The notes beneath the pieces were generated by a model that saw only the letters and a list, made by a program, of their open reading frames with translations, did not search any database and was not told the DNA's origin. This document shows, piece after piece, positions 46,101 to 54,956 of a DNA stretch of 64,000 nucleotides. The DNA comes from Alcanivorax sp. DG881 (GTDB lineage: Bacteria > Pseudomonadota > Gammaproteobacteria > Pseudomonadales > Alcanivoracaceae). Every line of letters starts with the position of its first letter. Within the stretch, counting starts at the first letter, position 1. Where the stretch lies: assembly GCF_000155615.1 (NCBI RefSeq), contig NZ_DS989915.1:2574332-2638331 (forward strand). Direction: 5' to 3'. Both the position numbers and the translations under genes were made by a program.

Positions 46101-46416
46101 GCCGCAGTTTGTCACCCGCCTGAATCTGTATCTGGATGCGCCGCAACTGGAGCCGGTCGCCGTGCTGGCCGGGATGGCGCAGCCCTTCACCCATAACCTG
46201 CACAGTTACCCGCTTACGCTGGGGCTATCCGGGGCGGTGACTTTTCTGGACGACGGCCGGCTGGACATTCATCAACTCAGTACCCAGGCCCTGCCGGTGG
46301 ATGTGTATCTGGGCGGCATGGTGGCGGATCTGGTTCAGGGGGTGGATGCCATTCACATGCAGATTCCGGCAGGCAGGACCGAGCTCAATTATGTGAGCGA
46401 GCCGGTGAAGCCCTGA
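43123..46416 (+). CDS. aupB: Large Ig-domain lipoprotein 1 (AupB-like)
   Basis: A 1097-residue lipoprotein; the signal ends LLVAC with Cys35 followed by Gly-Gly. Several SbsA/Big_5-type Ig domains are visible: YYSYPYDGQQAVPPHAPIVL, LDFSTVSVRFNQPLD, GDPVVLNFSEPLD and LPVNRDIKLTFSQALD. A shared core includes GDVFAELAYAPNFPEVTPLR, and the C-terminal domain has LYLDAPQ and HSYPLTLGLSG. The EF-hand-like loop found in its paralogues is degenerate here. Start chosen for GGAG at 43113. Order is reversed: it precedes its channel. The AupB name rests on architecture and recalled literature. Confidence 0.7.
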   Translation: MQTLTVFLDRRVFLRLCPWLKSLMGVSLLALLVACGGEEGATAFDDSGKGGLYYSYPYDGQQAVPPHAPIVLRFSDPVSLDASNVSLYECAPDARRCDANSAVASVALAAPHSSGNGRGVVLAPDVGALKTGTGYSLVLNDLVIDDQRVSLPNGSLAFRTRIAREGSIRDQVPDPQLAITRIVPDGDLPLLDFSTVSVRFNQPLDPKTVKYGDTVNLTSGGEQVPAAVWAKGSALVLDPEETLIPGQSYSLLIMPGVKGLAGDGLDSPMLKSWVARSTEPRATMVQRAAAADDCDQPSPSSTSMLTGMAINCVPVIARLLGDTTVSRQSGDVFAELAYAPNFPEVTPLRIPRGALLKGDPLKVMIGGQVDAGFDSGEVTVTFLSDATGYLIPNPNSVSPNAPRQLRLNIDVAFATEEPRANGAFTQTLLQVELVGTAKANTSTGSLVTDAVGVVEPEVLGVETAYGVLSFHMESYPDQNNAPAPQDDMTPPTLQAWQPGEATLMQRPGDPVVLNFSEPLDPGSVQAAGEADDTLLLTRDGMPEPFQWRVDGAALVLQPEEPLAHGAQYQVLFTDGIRDIAGNGALADTLTFSLPDYAAGNARAPLVLSAYPGFPCNTVGRDLAANRAGRCVGGRDGTGTAPEGAGPVVEDDHLPLARLPVNRDIKLTFSQALDADSVNAETFVLEAVDDAGQPQGNALPGVLNARGHTLTFTPEEALQAGELYRYTLHSVVDNPACGVDAICDGRGLPLQTRLLYQGPENVPGAQQGGESLVVYFRASEASGEVLQGLRNLPTADVNASLIRESSEAAPSTEASAILNSAFLEKGTPAAQGQLIADFDIGCPSDDYVTPDLSAFPALEAQYSHLYTDMPEAPCPDNQYLFLSGNLTAEIDGYLSAGDVLARFGDDPLIPDVVKTQGGVLAYIHPSRIVTTGTTVYPILTPIAANLTQAVMPAPTGPQLMRIRYACDANPAASAPCAAQDQGRVKGWIVEGASEPQFVTRLNLYLDAPQLEPVAVLAGMAQPFTHNLHSYPLTLGLSGAVTFLDDGRLDIHQLSTQALPVDVYLGGMVADLVQGVDAIHMQIPAGRTELNYVSEPVKP

Positions 46417-46516
46417 TCCATCTGCCGGAGACGGCAGTAATAACAAGCGCGCTGCTGCCTGTTCTGTGTCGCGATGCAGGCCAGGCAGCCCGCAGATAAA
46501 AAAATGGAGAAGTTGC

Positions 46517-47899
46517 ATGATCATCAATAAAGCGTATCGCCGGCTGGCGACGTTGCTGTGCGGCGTGGTTCTGGCTGCAGGATTGGGCGTCGGGGTCAGT
46601 ACCCCGGCCCAGGCGGGTATGGGCAATACGGCCAGTACCTATGGATTGCTGCCCATGGACGTGGCGTCGGCGCAGGGGTTGTCGCTTTTCAATGCCCAGG
46701 CGTCAGCCCTGTATTACAACCCGGCCTACCTGACCCGCGACCCGCGCGGCGAATTGACCCTGGGCATGATGCACGCCGGCCAGGAGTTGCGGGCGGCCAG
46801 CCAGGGAAGCCCGAGCGGCGGCGGCTCGCCGGTGACCCGCGAAGGCGATGTGCTCAGCGATGCGCCTTCCCAGCAGGTGTTGATCGCCATGAAGACCGAC
46901 CTGACGGACCTGACCAAATTCAACCACCCGCTGTACTTTGCTTTCATTGCCGGGGTGGAGAAGTATGGTGAGGAAATGCTGGCCTTCAATTCACAAACCA
47001 GCACCGAAGGGCAATTTTTCCAATACGGTCGCCAGCCCCTGTTCCTGAACCTGGGGGGCGGTGTCGAGTTGTTCAATGGTATTACCGGCGGTGCCTCGGC
47101 GCACGTGTCCTTGCGCTCCGATGCCACCCTGGTGGCCAGCGCGGATCTGGCCGGCAACACCCAGTATGAAAGGCTGGACGTCACCGCCCGGCCGGTGATT
47201 CGCCCGGTGGTGTCGGTGAACTTCGAGTGGGGGAAAGTGTTCTGCGGAAATAACGATCGCTGTGGTTTTCTTGGCGATCTGGAAACCGCGCTGGCTTTTC
47301 GCGGGCATACCGAAGCGCGCACCTCGGTGGAATCCAATATCACCATTCCCGGTACCGTGGTGGATCCGGGCATTACGCTGTTGATCGATACACTGGATTC
47401 CTATCAGCCGGATATCTACAGCGCGGGCCTGCTGTACCATCTCAGCGATCGTTTCCGCCTGGCGCTGGCGGTGGAGCAGCAGAACTGGCAGGACCTGGAA
47501 GGCAAGCTGGACCGTGACACCATCAAGGATCAGGCCAATGTGGCGTTGAAGGATATTGTGGTGCCACGCATCGGGGCCGAGTGGACGGTGAACGACAGCC
47601 TGATCCTCACCGCCGGGGCGGCCTGGCAGGAAAGCCCGCTGGAAAGCCTGCAAACCCCGGATGTGAATTACCTGGATAGTGACAAGACGATTGTTGGGGT
47701 GGGCGCCTCCTGGATTGTTCGTAATCCGCCCGTCCTGGCCTTTCCGTTGCGGCTGGATTTTGGTTACCAGTTCCAGAGGCTGGAAAAGCGGGAATTTGAG
47801 CTGACCACGACCCGGCCAGGGGTGACCAACCCCTATGAAACCGTGTCGGCGGATGGTGAGGCCAATATTTTTTCCGGTTCCATCACCGTTAAGTTCTGA
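46517..47899 (+). CDS. aupA: FadL-type outer-membrane channel 1 (AupA-like, subtype A)
   Basis: A 460-residue outer-membrane protein: signal peptide to about residue 33 (ending PAQA), then MGNTASTYGLLP and the FadL-like N-terminal ASALYYNPAYL. A beta-barrel follows, ending GSITVKF with the terminal Phe of outer-membrane proteins. FCGNNDRCGF holds two cysteines likely to pair. It is closest to channel 3 (shared RGHTEARTSVES and NYLDSDK). GGAGAAG precedes the ATG. It likely passes hydrophobic molecules. It lies 100 bases after lipoprotein 1 and 427 before channel 2, so it has no lipoprotein gene directly behind it. Confidence 0.75.
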   Translation: MIINKAYRRLATLLCGVVLAAGLGVGVSTPAQAGMGNTASTYGLLPMDVASAQGLSLFNAQASALYYNPAYLTRDPRGELTLGMMHAGQELRAASQGSPSGGGSPVTREGDVLSDAPSQQVLIAMKTDLTDLTKFNHPLYFAFIAGVEKYGEEMLAFNSQTSTEGQFFQYGRQPLFLNLGGGVELFNGITGGASAHVSLRSDATLVASADLAGNTQYERLDVTARPVIRPVVSVNFEWGKVFCGNNDRCGFLGDLETALAFRGHTEARTSVESNITIPGTVVDPGITLLIDTLDSYQPDIYSAGLLYHLSDRFRLALAVEQQNWQDLEGKLDRDTIKDQANVALKDIVVPRIGAEWTVNDSLILTAGAAWQESPLESLQTPDVNYLDSDKTIVGVGASWIVRNPPVLAFPLRLDFGYQFQRLEKREFELTTTRPGVTNPYETVSADGEANIFSGSITVKF

Positions 47900-48326
47900 A
47901 CCCCCCTTCGAGGTTGCCTGTGGCCCGCTGTCCTGGCGGTGCCACCTGCGGCCTTCTTCTTTGTGCCTGGTGCGGCCCGTGGGTGTCAGCTTGTTGAGCG
48001 CCTCATGAGGTTAACAGTCGTGCAATCGTCCCGGTGTCTTGTCGTGGGGGATTGCCGTTTATCGGGACAAAAACGTGACTTCCCGGCTGTTTTCTACGAA
48101 AAACGGCGTATTCCGAATGTGGTTCATCTGTATATTTCTGTGTATATATGTAAACCCAGTGAGGTTTTGCGACATTGTCGTGATTAAATGTTTCCACTAT
48201 TTGGCACGATGATGCCAATAATGGTGAGCAAAAAACTGCTCAGCATAACGGTCAGGTGCGCTTGAATTTGCGTACCGCCAAATAATAACAACGGCCCCGT
48301 TTCGGGCGCGTCTTGTGGAGAGCTTC
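47900..48326 (+). other. 427-base intergenic region before channel 2
   Basis: No gene seen. Contains the perfect dyad TTGGCA-N6-TGCCAA (48201-48218), a GAGCA/TGCTC hairpin (48226-48241) and an AT-rich stretch near 48125-48160. Probably the promoter region of the channel 2-lipoprotein 2 operon. Confidence 0.45.
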
Positions 48327-49691
48327 ATGACAATACGGAAATTACTTCCTGCCGTTCTGGCGGGAATTGGCGCTGTGTCTGTGTCACCGGTAATGGCCAG
48401 CATGGGGAATATCGGCACTACCTATGGGGTGCTGCCCTCCGACCTGGCCTCCGCCCAGGCCTTGTCCATGTTCAATAGCCAGGTATCCGCTACTTATTAC
48501 AATCCGGCTTATCTGGCCAAGGACAGCCGCGGTGAGCTGACCACCGGCCTGTTGCACGCGGACCATGAGCTGCGTGCCAGTTCCGTCGGTGGCGGGTCTG
48601 CCCCGCTTCGCGATGGCGATATTCTCCAGGATTCACCGTCACAGCAGGTCTTGCTGGGCATGAAGACCGACCTTACTTCCCTGACCAAGTATGACCATCC
48701 CCTGTACTTCGGCTTTATGCTCGGCGTGGAAAAATACGGCGAGGAAATGCTGGCATTCAATTCGCAGACCTCCACCTCCGGCCAGTATTTCGAATACGGT
48801 CGCCAGCCGCTGTTCCTGAATCTGGGGGGCGGTACGCAAATCTGGCGTGGCCTGGATATGGGGCTGTCCGCACGGATTACCCTGCATTCGGAAGCGGAGC
48901 TGGTCGCGACGTCCACACTGGCTGGGGAAACCAGCTACGAAACCCTGAATGTGTCGGCCAAGCCCTCCATTCGACCAATCTTCGGCCTCAACATGGACTG
49001 GGGCGAAAGCTTCTGCGGTGAAGGTGATAGCTGCTGGTTCAACGGGCTGGAAACCGCGTTCAGTTACCGTGGTTACTCCAACACCAACACCACGGTGGAT
49101 TCCACTATCACTATCCCCGGCACCGTGCTGGACCCGGGCATCAACCTGGCGATTACCACCATCGATTCCTACCAGCCGAATATCTATGCCGCCGGTCTGG
49201 CCTATGGCCGGGAGCGCTGGCGCGTTGGGGTAACCTTGGAAATGCAGGAATGGTCGAGCCTGGAAGAAGAGCTGGAAGGCGACACCATCAAGGACCAGGC
49301 CGTTAACACCGGCGGCGCGCCTTACGAGCTGCGTTTCAAGGATATTGTGGTGCCGCGCATTGGTGGCGAATTCAATATCAACGACACCTACAAGCTAACA
49401 GGCGGCGTGGCGTTCAGTGAATCGCCTCTGGATTCCAACGCATCACTGGAAGTGAACTACCTGGATGCCGACAAGATGATTCTGGGCCTGGGTCTCACTG
49501 CAGAGTACAAGTCCGTCCCGGTGCTGGCTTACCCGGTGCGTTTTGATCTGGCCTACCAGTATCAACAGCTCGACTCGCGCGAGTTCGATCTGTACGACCG
49601 CCGTTCCCCGAGCTTCCCGCAGTCCTACGAAACCGTGGAAGCGGAAGGCGATGTACACGTTTTCTCCGGCTCCATCACCCTCAAATTCTAG
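48327..49691 (+). CDS. aupA: FadL-type outer-membrane channel 2 (AupA-like, subtype B)
   Basis: 454 residues. Signal peptide to SPVMA, then MGNIGTTYGVLPSDLASAQ and VSATYYNPAYL, a barrel and the GSITLKF end. FCGEGDSCWFNGLETAFSYRGYSNT is shared almost unchanged with channel 4. The ATG at 48327 follows GTGGAG. Lipoprotein 2 starts 12 bases after its stop, so the pair is one operon. Expected to work in the outer membrane on alkane-like compounds together with lipoprotein 2. Confidence 0.77.
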   Translation: MTIRKLLPAVLAGIGAVSVSPVMASMGNIGTTYGVLPSDLASAQALSMFNSQVSATYYNPAYLAKDSRGELTTGLLHADHELRASSVGGGSAPLRDGDILQDSPSQQVLLGMKTDLTSLTKYDHPLYFGFMLGVEKYGEEMLAFNSQTSTSGQYFEYGRQPLFLNLGGGTQIWRGLDMGLSARITLHSEAELVATSTLAGETSYETLNVSAKPSIRPIFGLNMDWGESFCGEGDSCWFNGLETAFSYRGYSNTNTTVDSTITIPGTVLDPGINLAITTIDSYQPNIYAAGLAYGRERWRVGVTLEMQEWSSLEEELEGDTIKDQAVNTGGAPYELRFKDIVVPRIGGEFNINDTYKLTGGVAFSESPLDSNASLEVNYLDADKMILGLGLTAEYKSVPVLAYPVRFDLAYQYQQLDSREFDLYDRRSPSFPQSYETVEAEGDVHVFSGSITLKF

Positions 49692-49703
49692 GAGGTAATG
49701 GCG

Positions 49704-52700
49704 ATGAAATTAAAAGCGCTATCTCTGGCTACAGCAGCTGCCTTGCTGGCGGCCTGTGGCGGTGAGGCCGGTGACGAGCCCACCCTGGAAAACTGGCAGA
49801 CCGGTGAGGTCTATTACAGTTTCCCCTACGACGGTCAGCAGGATCTGGCACCAAAGACGCCGCTGTCCATTCGGTTTTCCCATCCGGTCACAGTGGATGC
49901 CAGCCACTTTACGTTGCTGGAATGTGCCCAGCTGGACGGGGATTGCCCCGATACCGGCAATAATAAGGTGGCCCTGCAGGCGCCACAACCGGTTGATGGG
50001 GGCATGGGTGTCATGTTGCAGCCGGATGCGCCGCTGCAAACCCATACCCACTACCGGTTGGTGCTGAATGGCATAGAAACGGAAAACGGCTCCCCGGTGT
50101 TCCCGGATGGCGGCCTGGATTTCGTTACCCGGTTGTCCAGCGATGGCCCTATGTCCAGCCGCATGGCCGCCCCGGACCTGGCGGTGCGTAATGTGATCCC
50201 GGATGGTAAACAGCTGCCGTTCATGGATTTTTCCACTCTGCGGGTGCGCTTTAACCAGATGCTGGATGCCGGCACCCTGGTGTATGGCGATTCCGTAACG
50301 CTGGAAGGCAGTGACGGTCTGGTGCCTGCGGCCTTGCTGGTAAAAGGCAATGCGGTCACGGTGGATCCACTGGAAGACCTGACACCGGGCGAGAGCTACA
50401 CCCTGTCGTTCAGCACCTCGGTGCGTGGCGAATCCGATGACAGCCTTACCGGTGGTTTCGAGCAGACCTGGGTGGCCAAAGACTCCAGGCCCCGCGCAAC
50501 CCTGGTGCAGGACGTGGTCAGTGCCACCGACCAGGCGGACGATCCCTGTAACGCGGACGGCGCGCTGGTGGCCAAGCTGACCGGTGCCACCATGAACTGT
50601 GTGCCGGTGCAGTCCACCTTGCTGGGCAGCAAGGATGCCACCATGCAGGGCGGCGATGTGTTCGCCGAGCTGGCATTTCTGCCCAACTACCCGGAAGTCT
50701 CGCCGCTGCGCATTCCTCGCAACAGCCTGCTTAGCGGCAGCAACATCGAAGTGAAAGTGGCCGGCGAAGTGAAGGCAGGTATCGAGACCGGCGCCATTGC
50801 CGTGACCTTCCTGTCCGATGCATCCGGCTACCTGATGCCCAACCCCTACAGCGATGCCCATGAAGCGCCGAAACAGGTGAAGCTGTACATGGATGTGTCC
50901 ATGACGGCGGAAAACCCGGAAGCCAACGGCGCGCTGAGTCAGACGCTGATGCACGTGGAATTGAACGGCATGGCGCTGGTGCAGGATGGCCGCATGGAAA
51001 TTGACGCGGTGGGTATCGTGGAACCCAAGGTGCTGGGGCAGGAAACCGCCTTCGGCCTGCTCAGTTTCCACATGAAATCCTACGAGGATCAGGAAAACGC
51101 CCCTGAGCCGGTGCCGGATATGACCGCTCCGGTACTGCAATCCATGGTGCCCGCCGTGGATGGCAATGGCATGGCCATGAGCGCGCGCCCGGGTGATGCA
51201 GTGATACTCAATTTCAGCGAACCGCTGGATAGCGCAACCCTGCTCGCCGGCACCAGTTTTGGTTTGCAGCAAAATGGTAGCTATGTGGACACCGACTGGT
51301 ATCTGGACGGTGCCAGCCTGGTGATGCGACCGGCCCAGCCGCTGGCCTTTGGTGAAAGTTATACCGCTGTGGTGGAGGGTTCCGTGACGGATCTGGCCGG
51401 TAATCCGGTCAACCCGGTCAACCAGGGTTTCGAGTTGGCTAGCCGTATCGGTGATTTGCCGCCGCCCCGTGTGCTGACGACCTACCCGGGCTTCCCGTGC
51501 GCCAGTGACAAGGAGCATTGGGAAATCGAGTTTGGCAACCACGGCTTCTGTCAGGGCGGTAAGACCGAAGATGATCGCAACCCGGTGTCCAGCCTGCCTG
51601 CAGACCGGGCTATCCGGATTAACTTCACCCGCGATATTGCCCCGGCCTCTGTGGTCTTCGAGAACACCACCGCCTGTGATGTGGGCAGCTTCCGGGTAGA
51701 GAAAGTGGAGTTGAACCCGGCCACGGGTACGCCAATGCGTTATGACGATGGCGAAAAGCGCAAATATCGCTGTGAATCCGGCGTCACCGGTTCACTGGAG
51801 GTGGGGACGCGCAGCCTGGTCTTCACCCCGGATGAGCCCTGGGAAGAAGGGGTGTATTACCGCTACGCCTTGCAAAGTGTGAACGCGACCGGCGGCCAGT
51901 TGCCGGATGATTGCACCTCCGGCGAAGCCATTTGCGCTACCGATGGTAAACGTTTGCAGACCGCCATGTTGCGAGCCCCTGCCAATGATATGGGTGGCCC
52001 GGATATAGAGAACCACTTTATCGGGGCCGCGCCGAGGGTGTCGGTGTACCAGCCGCTGAAAAACCTGCCCACCGCGGATCTCAATGGTAATGGCCACTTT
52101 GATAGTGGTGAGCCGGGTTACGGAGGGAATGAACCCGGGGTGAATACCACGGATCTCATCCTCGACGGCTATGATGGAAAAGGGCTTTTGTACGACCCGG
52201 AGCTGTTGTGCGACGTGACGGAACAGTGCGACATCCATGTCACGGGTGCGCTGAATTCAGAAGTATTCGGCTCGGCGGTCTATACCGATCTGGAGACCGG
52301 TGAAGAGGTAATCGATCCCGCCACGAATGAACCCATGAAGGCGGTTCGTATTGGTTTGTACCCAACCATGATTCAGGCATCCTCGGTGACTCTGCTGGTG
52401 AAAATCCTGGGCTTCATTCCCAGTGAAACGCCAACGGAAACCCAGTTCATGCGCATGCGGTATCACTGTGTGCCCTGGCCGGACGATGCCGACAACTACT
52501 GTGGCAAACAGAACCCGGATGGCAGCTATGTCTACGATGAAATCGAGCGCCAGGGATTGATCCCCGGCTGGATTGTGCAGACCGACAATGGCCCGGAATT
52601 TCGTGCCAATGTGGATTTGTATCTGGATGCGCCTTACATGCATATCGTCGCCGGCGGATCACACAACCAGCATAGCTATCCGATTACCATGAAGCTTTCC

Positions 52701-52871
52701 GGGCCGGTCACGTTCCTGCCGGATGGCCGCATGGTGATCAACCAGGTCAATGCCAATATGATTCCGGTGAATGTGGTGCTGAGTGTGTTGCTGTCCAGCC
52801 CGGAGATCTACCTGAAGATCCCGGTGGGTGGCGTCAAACTCCAGTACCTGGGTGAGCCCATCAAGCAATAA
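49704..52871 (+). CDS. aupB: Large Ig-domain lipoprotein 2 (AupB-like)
   Basis: 1055 residues; lipobox LLAAC with Cys20 followed by Gly-Gly. Ig-type segments: YYSFPYDGQQDLAPKTPLSI, MDFSTLRVRFNQMLD, GDAVILNFSEPLD and LPADRAIRINFTRDI. The EF-hand-like loop DLNGNGHFDSGE (52077-52112) is the best formed of the four. The C-terminal domain has LYLDAPYM, HSYPITMKLSGP and ends GEPIKQ, closest to lipoprotein 1. GGAGG is eight bases before the ATG at 49704. Co-transcribed with channel 2 and closed by a terminator. Confidence 0.72.
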   Translation: MKLKALSLATAAALLAACGGEAGDEPTLENWQTGEVYYSFPYDGQQDLAPKTPLSIRFSHPVTVDASHFTLLECAQLDGDCPDTGNNKVALQAPQPVDGGMGVMLQPDAPLQTHTHYRLVLNGIETENGSPVFPDGGLDFVTRLSSDGPMSSRMAAPDLAVRNVIPDGKQLPFMDFSTLRVRFNQMLDAGTLVYGDSVTLEGSDGLVPAALLVKGNAVTVDPLEDLTPGESYTLSFSTSVRGESDDSLTGGFEQTWVAKDSRPRATLVQDVVSATDQADDPCNADGALVAKLTGATMNCVPVQSTLLGSKDATMQGGDVFAELAFLPNYPEVSPLRIPRNSLLSGSNIEVKVAGEVKAGIETGAIAVTFLSDASGYLMPNPYSDAHEAPKQVKLYMDVSMTAENPEANGALSQTLMHVELNGMALVQDGRMEIDAVGIVEPKVLGQETAFGLLSFHMKSYEDQENAPEPVPDMTAPVLQSMVPAVDGNGMAMSARPGDAVILNFSEPLDSATLLAGTSFGLQQNGSYVDTDWYLDGASLVMRPAQPLAFGESYTAVVEGSVTDLAGNPVNPVNQGFELASRIGDLPPPRVLTTYPGFPCASDKEHWEIEFGNHGFCQGGKTEDDRNPVSSLPADRAIRINFTRDIAPASVVFENTTACDVGSFRVEKVELNPATGTPMRYDDGEKRKYRCESGVTGSLEVGTRSLVFTPDEPWEEGVYYRYALQSVNATGGQLPDDCTSGEAICATDGKRLQTAMLRAPANDMGGPDIENHFIGAAPRVSVYQPLKNLPTADLNGNGHFDSGEPGYGGNEPGVNTTDLILDGYDGKGLLYDPELLCDVTEQCDIHVTGALNSEVFGSAVYTDLETGEEVIDPATNEPMKAVRIGLYPTMIQASSVTLLVKILGFIPSETPTETQFMRMRYHCVPWPDDADNYCGKQNPDGSYVYDEIERQGLIPGWIVQTDNGPEFRANVDLYLDAPYMHIVAGGSHNQHSYPITMKLSGPVTFLPDGRMVINQVNANMIPVNVVLSVLLSSPEIYLKIPVGGVKLQYLGEPIKQ

Positions 52872-52890
52872 CGGATGTTTGTGTTTTTAC

Positions 52891-52916
52891 AGCCGGCCTT
52901 TGGGCCGGCTTTTTTA
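52891..52916 (+). terminator. Rho-independent terminator after lipoprotein 2
   Basis: AGCCGGCC / GGCCGGCT stem, four-base loop and six Ts. The repeat element begins at 52918. Confidence 0.92.
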
Positions 52917-52917
52917 T

Positions 52918-53268
52918 GGTTTTTCGCGGATTAGAGTGAATAAAACGCTTCTCGCCATCAGCCTGGTTTATCCCGAATACCCGGCACTTTGCCAAACGCT
53001 CGACGCCGGATGCCTGACGTAAACCTCCATCGCCTGAGAGGCTGTCGTTATTCCGGCCTCTCTTTTGAGAGGTATTTTGAGGAATTGTCAGGGCCATCAT
53101 TGAGGCAATAATCGGGTAATGCATTTTGCACAGAGAGTATGGCGGGCAAGGTTTTCAGGTTTTGAATGCCAGCGTCCGTCGTCGGGCATCCGGCGTCCAG
53201 CGGCGGCCAAGGCGGGATAATCAGACAAGCTCTGCAGCCGGCGGATCACTCAATTCCGCGATGAACCT
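52918..53268 (+). repeat. MITE-like palindromic element, copy 3 (long form, 351 bp)
   Basis: Close to copy 1 across its whole length, with the same ends (GGTTTTTCGCGGATTAGAGTGA and its inverted partner). It separates the two halves of the channel/lipoprotein cluster and lies directly behind the lipoprotein 2 terminator. Confidence 0.85.
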
Positions 53269-53588
53269 TTTTATGCCTGTCGCACAGGCGCTTGAGCTGG
53301 CTGCCGTAATCGGCCTGCTACCTTTTCGGCCCGGTAACCGACTTCACCACTGGCCACTCCCCGTTACAGATCCATAACACTTCGCTGCATATCCCGCCCT
53401 TGCGCGTACCTTTCTCAACCAATCCCAACCTTTTCTCAACGGCTGTAGCACGGGCGTTTTGTTTTACTTATTGCATATACACAGGGGGGAATAGCGAGAG
53501 GCTGCATAGCCTTCACGTGTTGTTCTCCCAGCGCCTGAGACGGTAAACCTTGGGCGAAAAACCGAATAACAAACGCCGGAGACGCGCT
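53269..53588 (+). other. Intergenic region before channel 3
   Basis: No gene seen. Two exact TTTCTCAAC direct repeats (53411-53419 and 53432-53440) start 21 bases apart, two helical turns, and an AT-rich TTTTGTTTTACTTATTGCAT follows near 53456. Possible activator sites and promoter of the channel 3 operon. Confidence 0.45.
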
Positions 53589-54944
53589 ATGACAACCAAG
53601 AATCTGTCCCGCTGGGGGGCTGCTGCGATTATCTCAACTGCCTTGTCCAGTCCTGTTTATGCCGCCATGGGCAATACGGCCAGCACCTATGGCCTGTTGC
53701 CGACGGATGTGGGGACCGCGCAAGCGCTTTCCATGTTCAACACCCAGGCGTCCGCGTTGTACTACAACCCGGCCTACCTGACCCAGGATCCCCGTGGGGA
53801 GCTGACAGTGGGCTTGCTGCACGGTGAGCAGGAACTCCGGGCGGTGAGTCAGGGCAATCCCAACGGTGGTGGCGCGGCGGTTATTCGTGACGGCGATGTG
53901 CTCAACGATACCGATTCCCAGCAACAGATTATCGCCCTGAAAACCGATCTCACCGATCTGACCCAGTTTGGGCATCCCATCTACTTCGCCATCATTGCCG
54001 GCGTGGAAAAGTACGGTGAAGAAATGCTGGCCTTCAAATCCGAAAATTCTCGGGAAGGGCAGTTTTTCAACTACGGTCGTCAGCCATTGTTCCTGAACCT
54101 GGGTGGTGGCATCGAGCTGGCCAACGGGATTACCTCCGGGGCTTCTGCACATATCTCCCTGCGTTCCGACGCCAAGCTGGTGGCCAGTGCGGATCTGTCC
54201 GGTGAAACCCAATACGAAGAATTGAACGTGACAGCCAAGCCGGTGATTCGTCCGGTACTGTCGATCAACTTCGAATGGGACGAAGTGTTTTGCGGCAAGG
54301 AAGATTGCGGCATCTGGACCGGCCTGGAAACCGCGTTCGCGTTCCGTGGCCACACCGAAGCGCGCACCTCGGTGGAGTCCAACCTGACCATCCCCGGTAC
54401 CGTGATTGACCCGGGTATTACCGTACTCATCGATACCATCGATTCCTATCAGCCCGATATTTTCAGTGCCGGTATTCTTTATCACTTCAGTGATAACTTC
54501 CGCGCGGCGGTGACGGTTGAGCAACAGAACTGGAACGACCTGGAAGATGAACTAGCCCGTGACACCGTGAAAGATCAGGCCTTTGCGACCTTCAAGGATA
54601 TCGTGGTGCCCCGCGTGGGCGCAGAGTGGACGGTCAATGAACACCTGATTCTGTCTGCGGGTGTGGCGTATCAGGAAAGCCCGCTGGAAAGTATCCAGAC
54701 TCCGGACGTGAACTACCTGGATAGCGACAAGATTATTGCTGGCGTGGGTAGCTCCCTGATCATTCAAAATCCGCCGATCCTGGCCTACCCGCTGCGCCTG
54801 GACTTTGGTTACCAATTCCAGAAACTGGAAGAGCGTGATTTCGAGCTGACGACCACACGCCCTGGCGTGGCCAATCCTTACGAAGTCGTGACGGCTGATG
54901 GCGATGTCCATGTGTTTTCCGGCTCCATCACGCTGAAGTTCTAA
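53589..54944 (+). CDS. aupA: FadL-type outer-membrane channel 3 (AupA-like, subtype A)
   Basis: 451 residues: signal peptide to SSPVYA, MGNTASTYGLLPTDVGTAQ, ASALYYNPAYL, barrel, GSITLKF end. Subtype A with channel 1; cysteines in FCGKEDCG. GGAG lies eight bases before the ATG at 53589. Lipoprotein 3 follows after 12 bases, forming an operon. Confidence 0.77.
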   Translation: MTTKNLSRWGAAAIISTALSSPVYAAMGNTASTYGLLPTDVGTAQALSMFNTQASALYYNPAYLTQDPRGELTVGLLHGEQELRAVSQGNPNGGGAAVIRDGDVLNDTDSQQQIIALKTDLTDLTQFGHPIYFAIIAGVEKYGEEMLAFKSENSREGQFFNYGRQPLFLNLGGGIELANGITSGASAHISLRSDAKLVASADLSGETQYEELNVTAKPVIRPVLSINFEWDEVFCGKEDCGIWTGLETAFAFRGHTEARTSVESNLTIPGTVIDPGITVLIDTIDSYQPDIFSAGILYHFSDNFRAAVTVEQQNWNDLEDELARDTVKDQAFATFKDIVVPRVGAEWTVNEHLILSAGVAYQESPLESIQTPDVNYLDSDKIIAGVGSSLIIQNPPILAYPLRLDFGYQFQKLEERDFELTTTRPGVANPYEVVTADGDVHVFSGSITLKF

Positions 54945-54956
54945 CGGAGGTGCCCC

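Noticed and set aside
48202-48217. A sigma-54 promoter (TGGCAC...TGCC) before channel 2
   Set aside because: The GG and GC elements are one base too close for the -24/-12 pattern; the site is better read as a symmetric dyad.
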